A DNA stretch of 64,000 bases from Chitinophaga ginsengisoli (lineage in GTDB: Bacteria > Bacteroidota > Bacteroidia > Chitinophagales > Chitinophagaceae), in contig NZ_PYGK01000001.1 of the NCBI RefSeq assembly GCF_003014595.1, forward strand, positions 926,820 to 990,819. Direction: 5' to 3'. The number at the start of each line of letters is the position of its first letter. The stretch's first letter is position 1. Shown in pieces: positions 37,226-45,743 of this stretch. A program made the translations under genes and the position numbers. The notes below the pieces were generated by a model that saw nothing but the letters and a program-made list of their open reading frames with translations, had not been told where the DNA came from and did not search any database.

Positions 37226-39090
37226 GTGCGCCCGGCACGGGCGCAAACTCTAGGGTGAAAGTCCCGAACGCGCCTTGATAGTGGGAAGCGTTAACCTAAG
37301 GCAAGGGTGTCCTCCGTGAGGAGGAATCTGAAGGAAGCCGGCGGTAAATCTTTGGCCTGACGAACAGGAAGCAGATGAGGCAATTACTTGTGGGTGAGTT
37401 TGCATGACAAAACGAAGCCCTAAACTATCCGAAACAAGTAACTGTAGATCTGACAGGTATATGAAGAGAAAGTTTGCGCATCTTACCCGGGGAGGTCTGT
37501 TAAGCGGTGGACGGAGGGAGAAGCGCGGCCCGAAGGAGCAAGAGCATATAGTGATATATGCTTGTTTAGCAGAAGTCAGCAGAGGCCATAGTACCTGAAT
37601 ACAGAGGGAAGGGCTGAACATTAAACGTCCGAGGAGTATCTCTGGAAATGGGATGATCGTAAAGAAAGCAGAAAACTCCGAATGGAGAGCTGCCCTGCAA
37701 GAGCTACGCTGGAAGCAAAAGGGTATCAGGGAGCGCTGAACGACATCTTGAAGGAAGGAAAGAAACAAGGAGACAGAGGAAAAGTAGAAGAAATGTTACT
37801 GGAAGAAATCCTAAGCAAGTCAAACATGGCATCGGCCTATGAGCGAGTGGTAGGCAACAAAGGAGCGAAAGGGATAGACGGAATAGAAGCGAAAGACTTC
37901 CTTAGTCAACTACAACGCGAATGGGGCCAGACTAAAACCAAGCTGGAAACAGGGAGCTACCAACCAAGCGCAGTAAAGCGGGTAACGATACCCAAGCCCA
38001 ACGGCGGTGAACGCCATTTATTGGTGACGCTGTATGAGCCCACGTTCTCAGAGAACAGTTACGGGTTCCGCAGTGAAAAGAATGCGCATCAGGCAGCCTT
38101 AAAGGCGAAGGAATACATCAATGCAGGCTATAGCCATGTAGTAGACCTTGACCTGTCGCAGTTCTTTGACCGTGTAAACCATGACTACCTGATGAATGAG
38201 CTGAGCCGTCGAATAACGGACAAGCGAGTCCTAAAGTTGATCCATAAGATACTTCGGAGTGAGATAGACGATGGTAAAAAGCGTGTAGCTAGTAAACAAG
38301 GAGTTCCTCAAGGGGGGCCGTTAAGCCCTCTGCTGTCTAATATTATCCTTGATAAGCTAGATAAGGAACTGGAAAAACGCGGTCATCGTTATGTACGATA
38401 TGCTGATGACTGTAGTATTTATGTGAAGAGCAAACGTTCCGGCGATCGCGTGATGGAGAGTATAACCCATTACATAGAAAAGGAGTTGAAGCTGAAGGTA
38501 AATACAGAAAAGAGCAGCGTAACCCGTCCATGGACGATGAAATTGCTTGGCTTTACTTTTTACCACCGCAAAGGAGAAAAAGGTATCAGCGTTCACCGTA
38601 AGAGCATAGCTTCATATAAGGACAAAATCCGAGCAATTACCTCGCGCAGTAAACCTTATAGCATGTCAGCTCGACTAGATGAAATCCGGAAGTTGAACAC
38701 AGGCTGGGGGCAGTATTTTAAACTTAGCGAAGCGAAATGGAAGTTTAAAGAACTGGACAAATGGGTTAGAAGTCGTTTGCGTCTATGCTATTGGCAACAA
38801 TGGAAAAAGACCAAAACCCGTATAACAGCGCTAACCAAGCTAGGAATCCCTGCGTATCGAGCTTACCAATGGGGTAACACCCGTAAAGGGAAATGGCGCA
38901 GCGTGCATAGTCCGATTCTTACGCGTGCCCTAAGCAACAACTACTTAAAGCAGGAAGGCTTTACCAGTCTGATGGACATAGTAAAGCCTTGCTGAAACTG
39001 TTTGTGTTTAATGAACCGCCGTATGCCGAACGGCACGTACGGTTGTGTGAGAGGACAGTAAGGGAAGTAATCCCTTACTTCCTACTCGAT
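37226..39090 (+). mobile_element. Group IIC self-splicing intron with encoded maturase
   Basis: The 5' end GTGCGCCCGGC is the group II start. Domain I segments (TAGGGTGAAAGTCCCGAAC, AAGGCAAGGGTGTCC, GAATCTGAAGGAAGC, then CTTACCCGGGGAGGTCTG) resemble the Oceanobacillus IIC intron as I recall it. Domain V is GCCGTATGCCGAACGGCACG with its pairing strand, near 39016-39045. Domain VI ends CCTACTCGAT, with a bulged A 7 bases before the 3' end (GAT fits RAY). Total 1865 bases. Its position just behind an intrinsic terminator is the known IIC target preference. Boundaries are inferred from consensus. Confidence 0.9.
37682..38995 (+). CDS. ltrA: Group II intron reverse transcriptase/maturase, probably RT2-deleted
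   Basis: 437 residues inside intron domain IV. The RT palm motif YADD is in VRYADDCSIYV, preceded by QGGPLSPLLSNI, and a maturase X/GIIM region follows (FLGFTFYHRKG...GWGQYFKLSEA). No endonuclease domain is present, as expected for IIC. The stretch between GGERHL and LYEPTFSENSYGFR normally holds about 20 residues of RT block 2 (GIPTV.DR..QQA...VL); here they are missing in frame. Reverse transcription is therefore probably impaired. ATG at 37793 (MLLEEILSKSNM) is an alternative start. Confidence 0.88.
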   Translation: MESCPARATLEAKGYQGALNDILKEGKKQGDRGKVEEMLLEEILSKSNMASAYERVVGNKGAKGIDGIEAKDFLSQLQREWGQTKTKLETGSYQPSAVKRVTIPKPNGGERHLLVTLYEPTFSENSYGFRSEKNAHQAALKAKEYINAGYSHVVDLDLSQFFDRVNHDYLMNELSRRITDKRVLKLIHKILRSEIDDGKKRVASKQGVPQGGPLSPLLSNIILDKLDKELEKRGHRYVRYADDCSIYVKSKRSGDRVMESITHYIEKELKLKVNTEKSSVTRPWTMKLLGFTFYHRKGEKGISVHRKSIASYKDKIRAITSRSKPYSMSARLDEIRKLNTGWGQYFKLSEAKWKFKELDKWVRSRLRLCYWQQWKKTKTRITALTKLGIPAYRAYQWGNTRKGKWRSVHSPILTRALSNNYLKQEGFTSLMDIVKPC

Positions 39091-39104
39091 TGAAATATTA
39101 TTCT

Positions 39105-39311
39105 CTAGTGTTCGAGGAAATCGTTGTCTTTATTTTCTTCTGAGCCTTGGGCACCTGCTCGTTTTTCGATGTCGGCAAACCATTTTTCAACGGTACCTGA
39201 CAGAAATCCGGGTACTTTACCCCTCACATATTCCTTAAGTATCTCGAAGGTTTTTAAGGCTTGGTCATTACTAAGCCCTGCTTTTTCCTGAAGTTCTTTT
39301 AAGAGGTCCAT
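39105..39311 (-). CDS. Small acidic protein downstream of clpX
   Basis: 68 residues (MDLLKELQEKAGLSNDQALKTFEIL...). It looks alpha-helical, with a charged tail (GSEENKDNDFLEH). No named family is certain; short helical proteins that begin this way recur in Bacteroidota. It starts 21 bases after the clpX stop on the same strand, so it is likely the last gene of that transcript. The group II intron ends only 14 bases past its stop codon. Confidence 0.7.
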   Translation of the reverse strand: MDLLKELQEKAGLSNDQALKTFEILKEYVRGKVPGFLSGTVEKWFADIEKRAGAQGSEENKDNDFLEH

Positions 39312-39332
39312 ATCGTTTTGCTTTGAGTTGTT

Positions 39333-40568
39333 TTAGGCCACTTTCAGCTGTACCAGCGTGGATTTGTCCAGTCTTTCTTCTGCGTAGCTTCTTGTCAGTA
39401 CAAAAGCGCTTTCGCTGGAAGAAGGCAGGTTAAACATAGCATCGCTGAGTACCACTTCACAGATGGAGCGGAGACCACGGGCGCCAAGTTTGTATTCCAT
39501 TGCTTTTTCAACGATATAATCCAGGGCATCGTCTTCTATTACCAATTCGATACCTTCTACCTTGAACAGCTTCTTGTATTGTTTTACAAGGGCGTTCTTC
39601 GGTTCTGTCAGGATTGCTTTCAATGCATCAGCGTCGAGAGAGTTCAGATAGGTTACCACGGGTAGACGTCCCAGTAATTCAGGGATTAATCCGAAGGCTT
39701 TCAGGTCCTGTGAATTTACATAGCGCAGGATGTGTTTTTTGCTTTCCTCTTCTCTGTCGGTGTTCACATTGAAACCGATGGAGTGGGTCTGTACCCTGCG
39801 GCTGATGATCTTATCTACACCGTCAAACGCACCACCGCAGATAAACAGGATATTCTGTGTATTTACCTTGATAAGTTTCTGTTCAGGGTGTTTACGGCCA
39901 CCTTGTGGTGGAACCAGCGCTTCTGTACCTTCCAGCAGCTTCAGGAGGCCCTGTTGCACGCCTTCACCACTTACGTCGCGGGTGATAGAAGGATTGTCGC
40001 TCTTGCGGGCGATCTTATCTATCTCGTCAATATATACGATGCCTCTTTCGGCAGCTTCTACGTCATAATTACAAACCTGCAGCAGACGGGTGAGGATGCT
40101 TTCCACGTCTTCACCTACATAGCCCGCTTCTGTGAACACGGTTGCATCTACGATGGTGAAAGGCACGTTGAGCAGGCGGGCGATGGATTTAGCCAGCAGG
40201 GTTTTACCCGTACCGGTTTCACCGACCATAATGATGTTTGATTTCTCGATCTCCACATCGTCATCGCCAACCTGTTGGTTCAGGCGTTTATAGTGGTTAT
40301 ATACGGCTACTGCCAGTATTTTCTTAGCATCATCCTGACCAATCACATATTCGTCCAGGAACTTCTTTATTTCAACAGGCTTTGCCACTTTAGGAACAAA
40401 GTGGGAGGGCGCTTTTTTGCCCTGCTGCTGAAACAATTCCTGTTCTATGATCTCCTGCGCGTTTGCAACGCAGTTCTCACAGATATGACCTTCTGCACCG
40501 GCAATCAGTATTTGCACTTCATCTTTTGAACGGTTGCAAAATGAGCAACGGATTTTAGTCTCTTTCAT
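39333..40568 (-). CDS. clpX: ATP-dependent Clp protease ATP-binding subunit ClpX
   Basis: 411 residues. The N-terminal zinc-binding domain has C8, C11, C30 and C33 (CSFC...CENC). The AAA+ module has Walker A GETGTGKT, Walker [10 protein letters not shown], and the IGF-type loop that docks on ClpP is probably within the SIGFNVNTD region. The protein unfolds substrates and feeds them to ClpP in the cytoplasm. It lies downstream of clpP, separated by a hairpin terminator, so it may have its own promoter. Confidence 0.97.
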   Translation of the reverse strand: MKETKIRCSFCNRSKDEVQILIAGAEGHICENCVANAQEIIEQELFQQQGKKAPSHFVPKVAKPVEIKKFLDEYVIGQDDAKKILAVAVYNHYKRLNQQVGDDDVEIEKSNIIMVGETGTGKTLLAKSIARLLNVPFTIVDATVFTEAGYVGEDVESILTRLLQVCNYDVEAAERGIVYIDEIDKIARKSDNPSITRDVSGEGVQQGLLKLLEGTEALVPPQGGRKHPEQKLIKVNTQNILFICGGAFDGVDKIISRRVQTHSIGFNVNTDREEESKKHILRYVNSQDLKAFGLIPELLGRLPVVTYLNSLDADALKAILTEPKNALVKQYKKLFKVEGIELVIEDDALDYIVEKAMEYKLGARGLRSICEVVLSDAMFNLPSSSESAFVLTRSYAEERLDKSTLVQLKVA

Positions 40569-40616
40569 AGCTTACAAAGGTACATTAAATGGGGGAAAGG
40601 GGAACTTCATCCAATG

Positions 40617-40654
40617 AAAAAGGGTGCAAAAAAGACATTTCGCACCCTTTTTCC
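40617..40654 (-). terminator. Terminator or attenuator between clpP and clpX
   Basis: Stem AAAAGGGTGC (40618-40627) with GCACCCTTTT (40642-40651), a 14-base loop and flanking T runs. It could end the tig-clpP message or only reduce read-through into clpX. Confidence 0.65.
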
Positions 40655-40675
40655 ATTTACTTTTTCCGTAATCTG

Positions 40676-41377
40676 TTATTGCGGATTGTTTTCCTGCTGT
40701 TTTCTTGGATTCCTGGTGAGTACGTCATCGATGATGCCGTATTCTTTTGCCTCGTCGGCAGTCATCCAGTAGTCACGGTCAGAGTCTTTCTCTACTTTCT
40801 TCACTGGCTGGCCGCAATGGGTAGCGATGATCTCGTTCAGCTCTTTTTTCAGCTTTACGAACTCACGGGCAGTGATTTCGATATCGGAAGTCTGGCCTTC
40901 TGCACCACCATGAGGCTGGTGAATCATAACCCTGGCGTGTTTCAGAGCAGTACGCTTGCCTTTTGCACCTGCTACCAGCAGTACGGCGCCGAAAGAAGCG
41001 GCCATACCGGTACAGATAGTAGCTACATCAGGAGCGATGATCTGCATGGTGTCATATATACCAAGACCTGCATAAACGCTACCACCAGGACTGTTGATAT
41101 ACATCTGTATATCGCGGGTACGGTCGGTAGACTCCAGGAACAGCAACTGTGCGGTAATAATATTGGCTACGTAGTCATTTACAGGGTCTCCCATGAAAAT
41201 GATACGATCCATCATCAAACGTGAGAACACATCCATGATCGCCATGTTCATCGGGCGTTCCTCGATGATGTTTGGCGTTAAGGCATTAATCTGATGACGG
41301 GTATAGCTATCTACTACCAGGCTGCTGATCCCTCTATGCTGGATGGCATATTTCCTGAATTCGTTATTAATGTTCAT
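40676..41377 (-). CDS. clpP: ATP-dependent Clp protease proteolytic subunit ClpP
   Basis: 233 residues from MNINNEFRKYAIQHRG. The serine-protease triad is S128 in GMAASFGA, H153 in MIHQPHGG and D202 in DSDRDYW. The usual GQAASMGA reads GMAASFGA here, which keeps the serine. Fourteen subunits form the degradation chamber that works with ClpX. The frame extends ten codons further upstream, but the ATG at 41377 fits the family and overlaps the trigger factor gene by 11 bases. Confidence 0.96.
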   Translation of the reverse strand: MNINNEFRKYAIQHRGISSLVVDSYTRHQINALTPNIIEERPMNMAIMDVFSRLMMDRIIFMGDPVNDYVANIITAQLLFLESTDRTRDIQMYINSPGGSVYAGLGIYDTMQIIAPDVATICTGMAASFGAVLLVAGAKGKRTALKHARVMIHQPHGGAEGQTSDIEITAREFVKLKKELNEIIATHCGQPVKKVEKDSDRDYWMTADEAKEYGIIDDVLTRNPRKQQENNPQ

Positions 41378-42740
41378 GATGGTGATGTTTATTAGGTAAT
41401 TTAGCAAATTCTTCGGCTGTTACTTCCTCTTCCTTCACATTTACCTTATTTTCTGCCCAATCAAACAATTTCTGTGTCACCATCTCGCGGTAGGTCTGGT
41501 CCACGAATTTCTCATCCTGCAGCAGGCGCTCCAGGTAGCTATCCAGCCAGTCTGCTCCATCAGTGGCAGCGCCACCAAAATAGCCCAGTACTTTCTGTTT
41601 GGCTGCTTCTTTCACTTCGTCGAAAGAAACGTCCAGCTGATTTTCGCGGATCAATTTATCGCTGATTAATGTCCAGCGCAACTGATGATCAAAACCTGGA
41701 TATTCCTTGTCAGCTTCTTCAGCGGTTTTTGGCTTTTCACCGCCGGTTTGCAGCCAACGTTTCAGAAAATCCTTAGGCAGCTCTATAGGCGTTTCGTGAA
41801 CCAGCACTTCGAACAGGTCGTTATGCAGGCGGTTGCGGCTTTCGGCATCCCAGGATTTTTCTATTTCTGATTGCAGTTTTTCGCGGAAGGCTGCTTCTGT
41901 AGCTACTTCTTCAGCAGGGAACACTTCTTTGAAGAACTCTTCGTTCAGTTCTCTTTTCTCTATTAATTCTACCTTGGTAATAGTCAGTTTGTAGTATTTG
42001 GCAGCGATATCCTCGTGCAGGCCCAGTATATCGTGCTGGAACCAAACCAGTTTATCTGCGTCAATGGCAGCAGAAGCCAGTACCACGATGCTGTCGTCTT
42101 TTTTCTTACCCTGCAGTTCAGACTGGGTTGCAGCGCTGAAGTTTTTCACCAGGAAAGAGATGTCTTTCTGGAGACCACCTTCTACAGCAGCACCCTGAGC
42201 ATCTGTTTCAACAACATTCAGGCCGAGAACGTTATCCGGGCTGTTAATAGACTCAACTTCTGTTGATTTGCCACCTCTTAACTGCAGACGCTCGATCTCT
42301 TCGTTCAGCATTTCAGGCGTAGCCTTGATCTTGTAACGGGTCAGGGTAGTCTTGCCAGGTGCCAGTGGGGTCACCTCGAAAGCTGGTTTCAGGCCTATTT
42401 CAAAGTCAAAGTCGTATTCAGATGGATTATTGTGGTCGAAAGTTTTCGCTTCTTTATCCAGGGCGAGCGGCTGGGCAAATATTTCCACTTTTTCGTTCTG
42501 GAGATACCCCATTAACTCTTTTTCAACTGTTTTCAGTATTTCATCTGCAAAAATGGCCTGACCGTGCATCTTTTTCACCATGCCGGCAGGCACCATGCCT
42601 TTACGGAATCCAGGTATATTAGCGGTTTTGCTGAGCTGCTTTACTGCCTTGTCAAAATTTGGAAGATAATCTTCCTGGCTCACTTTCACAGTGATCTTAT
42701 CATTCAATAAACCGATGTTTTCTCTGGTAACGGTTGCCAT
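41367..42740 (-). CDS. tig: Trigger factor
   Basis: 457 residues. The ribosome-binding N-terminal domain contains the family signature as IPGFRKGMVP (near 43-52). A PPIase-like middle domain and a long helical C-terminal chaperone domain follow. The protein binds at the ribosomal exit tunnel and folds nascent chains. It ends in HHHHEH, a natural histidine-rich tail. The order tig-clpP-clpX is the common bacterial arrangement, and the stop overlaps the clpP start. Confidence 0.95.
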   Translation of the reverse strand: MATVTRENIGLLNDKITVKVSQEDYLPNFDKAVKQLSKTANIPGFRKGMVPAGMVKKMHGQAIFADEILKTVEKELMGYLQNEKVEIFAQPLALDKEAKTFDHNNPSEYDFDFEIGLKPAFEVTPLAPGKTTLTRYKIKATPEMLNEEIERLQLRGGKSTEVESINSPDNVLGLNVVETDAQGAAVEGGLQKDISFLVKNFSAATQSELQGKKKDDSIVVLASAAIDADKLVWFQHDILGLHEDIAAKYYKLTITKVELIEKRELNEEFFKEVFPAEEVATEAAFREKLQSEIEKSWDAESRNRLHNDLFEVLVHETPIELPKDFLKRWLQTGGEKPKTAEEADKEYPGFDHQLRWTLISDKLIRENQLDVSFDEVKEAAKQKVLGYFGGAATDGADWLDSYLERLLQDEKFVDQTYREMVTQKLFDWAENKVNVKEEEVTAEEFAKLPNKHHHHEH

Positions 42741-42900
42741 AATAGTTTAAATGTTCTTGTATGAAGCAATAATAATTCCTTGTTTGAATTTTCTGCCATG
42801 AAGTCACAAAGGCACGAAGGAATGGCAGCTGTGTGGGAGTTACTAGGTGACTTAGCGCCTTAATGGCAATAATTTGAAGCTGGGTACCGGATTGCCGGAT

Positions 42901-42963
42901 AAAAAAAACGCTTAATGCTGAGGCAGAGTCTGCGTTAAGCGGTCAGCATCGGGCATTAAGCGT
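42901..42963 (-). terminator. Hairpin terminator downstream of tRNA-Leu
   Basis: An 11-bp perfect outer stem (ACGCTTAATGC at 42908-42918 with GCATTAAGCGT at 42953-42963) encloses further self-complementary sequence. On the minus strand it is followed by eight T residues. A third copy of the motif, GCGTTAAGCG, lies in the loop, so alternative pairings exist. Confidence 0.7.
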
Positions 42964-42972
42964 CAAAAAAAG

Positions 42973-43054
42973 TGCGGGTGATAGGACTCGAACCTACATG
43001 CCGTGAAGCACCAGATCCTAAGTCTGGCGTGTCTACCAATTTCACCACACCCGC
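42973..43054 (-). tRNA. tRNA-Leu (anticodon TAG)
   Basis: The minus strand reads GCGGGTG...CACCCGC with discriminator A, an 82-base cloverleaf with the long variable arm of tRNA-Leu. The anticodon stem CCAGA/TCTGG encloses CTTAGGA, giving anticodon TAG (reads CUA and other CUN). The T-arm GGTTCGAGTCC is present. CCA is not encoded; a T run follows directly. Confidence 0.95.
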
Positions 43055-43189
43055 ATTTACATATCTATAAAGAACTTCGTTTCATTTCCTATTCTGTACA
43101 AGTTTACAAAAACTTCCTGTACGAGATGGAAAAAGGACTGCGAAGGTAATGTTTTTTATTAATTAAAAAAATCGTACTGCTCAGTTTTT

Positions 43190-44107
43190 TTAACTGTTAC
43201 TCAAACCCTTAACTGCCGGTCTTAACAGCGCTGCCAAACGTTCCGAAAAGGCCTTGGTATACCTGTTATCCCGGTCCATACTCGGATCGAGGATAGTAAT
43301 GTTCATGCCTTTAAAGTACCGGGACGCAATCAGTGGCTGCAGGGTTTCCTCCCATTCCCGGTAAGACAGTCCCCCTGGCAGCGGACTGTCAACGCAGGGC
43401 ATGACATCATTATCCAGTACATCCACATCCAGGTGGACCCAGAAACCGTCCAGCCCTGCCTGACCGATCATTGTCAGGAAACCGGCAGTAATGGCATGTG
43501 TGCCCTGCTCCCGGATGGCTGGCAGATCATAGTAGTGAATCTTGCTGTCAGTGATCAGTTGCACATAACCAGCTTCCAGCTCCCGGTTGCCGTATGCATA
43601 AATATATTCTTCCTTTATATAAGGCCCTAAATGACCGATGTTTGTCAGTTTCGCATGTCCCTTGCCCGCTACAATGGCCAGGGCCATTCCGGCCGCTCCG
43701 GCGGTGCCGGAATACTCTGGCCACATATAATCGTGGTGGCCGTCCATGGCAAACAGCCCATAATCCTTTCCCGTACTTCTCAATCCCAACGCATTGCCAA
43801 TCAATATACTACAGTCTCCGCCTATTACAATAGGGATGATGTCTTTTTCCACGGCCTCCCTCACACTGGCAGCCAGTTTCTCACTGTACGCTGCTATGGC
43901 TTCTGCATTGCGTACTCCGCTCTCTCCATCTATGTCCATACTATAAGGGGGCGTCGGTATACAAATAACATGGTTAATGCCAGCTTCCAGTGCCAGTTCT
44001 GTTTTACGCAGTGCCTCCGGCAGCCGCCTGACACCTGGTTCCACACCTGGGCGTAGTTCCTTCAAACCGAGGTTGGACGGGGCCTCAATGATCATGAAAT
44101 GGCGCAT
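43190..44107 (-). CDS. Arginase/agmatinase-family protein
   Basis: 305 residues from MRHFMIIEAPSNLGLK. Ureohydrolase metal motifs are present: D122-G-H124-H-D126 in MDGHHDY, and D227/D229 in HLDVDVLDNDVMP. The first motif, normally GGDHS, reads GGDCS at 96-100, so the manganese ligand histidine is C99. Enzymes of this fold hydrolyse arginine, agmatine, formimidoylglutamate or related guanidino compounds; the change makes the substrate uncertain. A longer frame upstream has no family resemblance. A large palindrome lies in its upstream region. Confidence 0.82.
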   Translation of the reverse strand: MRHFMIIEAPSNLGLKELRPGVEPGVRRLPEALRKTELALEAGINHVICIPTPPYSMDIDGESGVRNAEAIAAYSEKLAASVREAVEKDIIPIVIGGDCSILIGNALGLRSTGKDYGLFAMDGHHDYMWPEYSGTAGAAGMALAIVAGKGHAKLTNIGHLGPYIKEEYIYAYGNRELEAGYVQLITDSKIHYYDLPAIREQGTHAITAGFLTMIGQAGLDGFWVHLDVDVLDNDVMPCVDSPLPGGLSYREWEETLQPLIASRYFKGMNITILDPSMDRDNRYTKAFSERLAALLRPAVKGLSNS

Positions 44108-44315
44108 GTGTGATTGTTTTTGGATCTGTTTGGGGTAAATATTTGGTTGTAAACCGAAGATAAGGGCTTTCTGATAAAAGAAGAATGCAGTCTGCAGAAA
44201 TTTCCCATACGTAGCATTGACAATGAACAAAATAGCCTTCAGCTGAATATCCGTCCAGGAAGATCAAACGTCTTCTTCTACATGTAGACTGCTTATGGTT
44301 TCGGTCTGATCCCTA

Positions 44316-44432
44316 TATCTCCATATCGCTATACCGTCATCTGGATATCATTTCACCGTCATCTGTATATCGATTCGATATAGAGATGACGGTGAAATGA
44401 TATGGAATTGCCGGTGAAGCGATATGGAAATG
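44316..44432. repeat. Large palindrome / imperfect inverted repeat
   Basis: The core 44345-44403 is a 59-base palindrome centred at 44374 with one mismatched pair (G65 against G83 of the 44300 block). The arms read ATATCATTTCACCGTCATCT and complement. The pairing continues outward imperfectly on both sides (CCATATCGCT against AGCGATATGG), giving arms of about 56 bases. Short units like ATATCrnTTCACCGTCAT recur within each arm. It lies in the 400-base gap between the MFS gene end and the arginase-family gene start, with no protein gene in the gap. Confidence 0.85.
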
Positions 44433-44508
44433 TCGATAAAGTGACGTTAACGAATACGTATAAAATCGGTACCAGAGCGACCCCTGGTTAATAAATGCTG
44501 CTGCTTAT

Positions 44509-45708
44509 TCAGGCTTTTTGAACGGCTAATTCCGCATTGCGGGCAGCCTTTGCCTTATTTCTGAAGAAAAGGAAAATGTTTACCAGGATAACCCCGCTAC
44601 AGCCTGCGCATACCATCGGCCATTGGCCAATATTCCAAAGAAACAGGCCCAAGGCAGAGCCGGTGGCGCCTCCTATGAAGGTGGAGGTCATAAAGACGGT
44701 ATTAAAGCGGTTCCTGGCTTCAGGAAGGATAGAGTAGATGATAGTCTGGTTGGTGACCTGGACAGACTGGTGTCCAACGTCCAGTATAATAATGCCGGCC
44801 AGCAGGAGGAAGATGCCGCTGCCGGTAAAATAAAATCCTATGAAACTGAGTAACTCGCAGATTAGCCCGATAATAATGTTGTTGCCCGGATCCCGGCCGT
44901 CACTGATCTTCCCGACGAGCGGCGCAGCGAGGGCACCGGCGGCACCTGCCAGACCGAACAGGCCGATCTCGAAGGACTTAAACCCAAATGGTGCTCTTGA
45001 AAGGAAAAGTACCATCGTTACCCAGAAGGCACTTACCACTGCAAATGACAGGGCATTGGTAATAGCCGCCTGTCGCAGTAAAGGCTGTGTCATGGCATAA
45101 TGTGCCACTGACTTCATCAGATGCCCGTAATGTCCTTTGAAAGACGGCTGACTTTTAGGGAAGCGGAGCCGCATCAATAGCATCAGTACCAGGCATACCC
45201 CTGCGGCAATGTAATACATTGCCCGCCAGCCATATAAAGATCCGATAGCACCACTGAGACTGCGGGAGGCCAGGATGCCCACCAGTAAACCTGCCATGAT
45301 GGTACCAATGGTACTGCCCCGTTTGTGGTCGGCCGTCAGATGGGCTGCCAGTGGCAAAATAAGCTGTGGAACGATGGAGGAAATGCCAATAAGTACACTG
45401 GCGATCTGTAAGGTGAGAAAATTGGGGGCGGTCGCTGCCAGTAATAGCGCCACTACGCTACATCCTGTACTAAGCAGGATCTGTTTCCGCCGTTCCAGGA
45501 TGTCTCCCATGGGAACGATCAGTAACAGCCCGAGTGCATACCCTATCTGGGTGAGATAGGTAACCCTGCCAGCTGCGCTTTCAGGTAATGCCCATTCTTT
45601 TGCTATTAAAACGATGAGTGGTTGGCAATAGTAAATGTTGGCAACGATCAATCCTGTACAAGCCGCCATAAACGCCGTATCTCCCTTTCCTAAGTGTTTG
45701 TGCTCCAT
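44509..45708 (-). CDS. MFS transporter
   Basis: 399 residues with 12 hydrophobic segments. The MFS loop-2-3 motif appears as IVPMGDILERRKQILLS near 64-80. The pattern resembles drug/metabolite efflux MFS proteins of the YgaY/AraJ type. Substrate is unknown. It is 35 bases downstream of the M20 amidohydrolase gene on the same strand, and both may respond to the AraC regulator upstream (inference). Confidence 0.85.
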   Translation of the reverse strand: MEHKHLGKGDTAFMAACTGLIVANIYYCQPLIVLIAKEWALPESAAGRVTYLTQIGYALGLLLIVPMGDILERRKQILLSTGCSVVALLLAATAPNFLTLQIASVLIGISSIVPQLILPLAAHLTADHKRGSTIGTIMAGLLVGILASRSLSGAIGSLYGWRAMYYIAAGVCLVLMLLMRLRFPKSQPSFKGHYGHLMKSVAHYAMTQPLLRQAAITNALSFAVVSAFWVTMVLFLSRAPFGFKSFEIGLFGLAGAAGALAAPLVGKISDGRDPGNNIIIGLICELLSFIGFYFTGSGIFLLLAGIIILDVGHQSVQVTNQTIIYSILPEARNRFNTVFMTSTFIGGATGSALGLFLWNIGQWPMVCAGCSGVILVNIFLFFRNKAKAARNAELAVQKA

Positions 45709-45743
45709 CCTGTTTCGGTCAATAAGGCCGCAAGTTACGACAA

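Noticed and set aside
44316..44432. CRISPR-like array in the repeat region
   Set aside because: Repeats are inverted, short and without regular unique spacers, and no cas genes are in the window.
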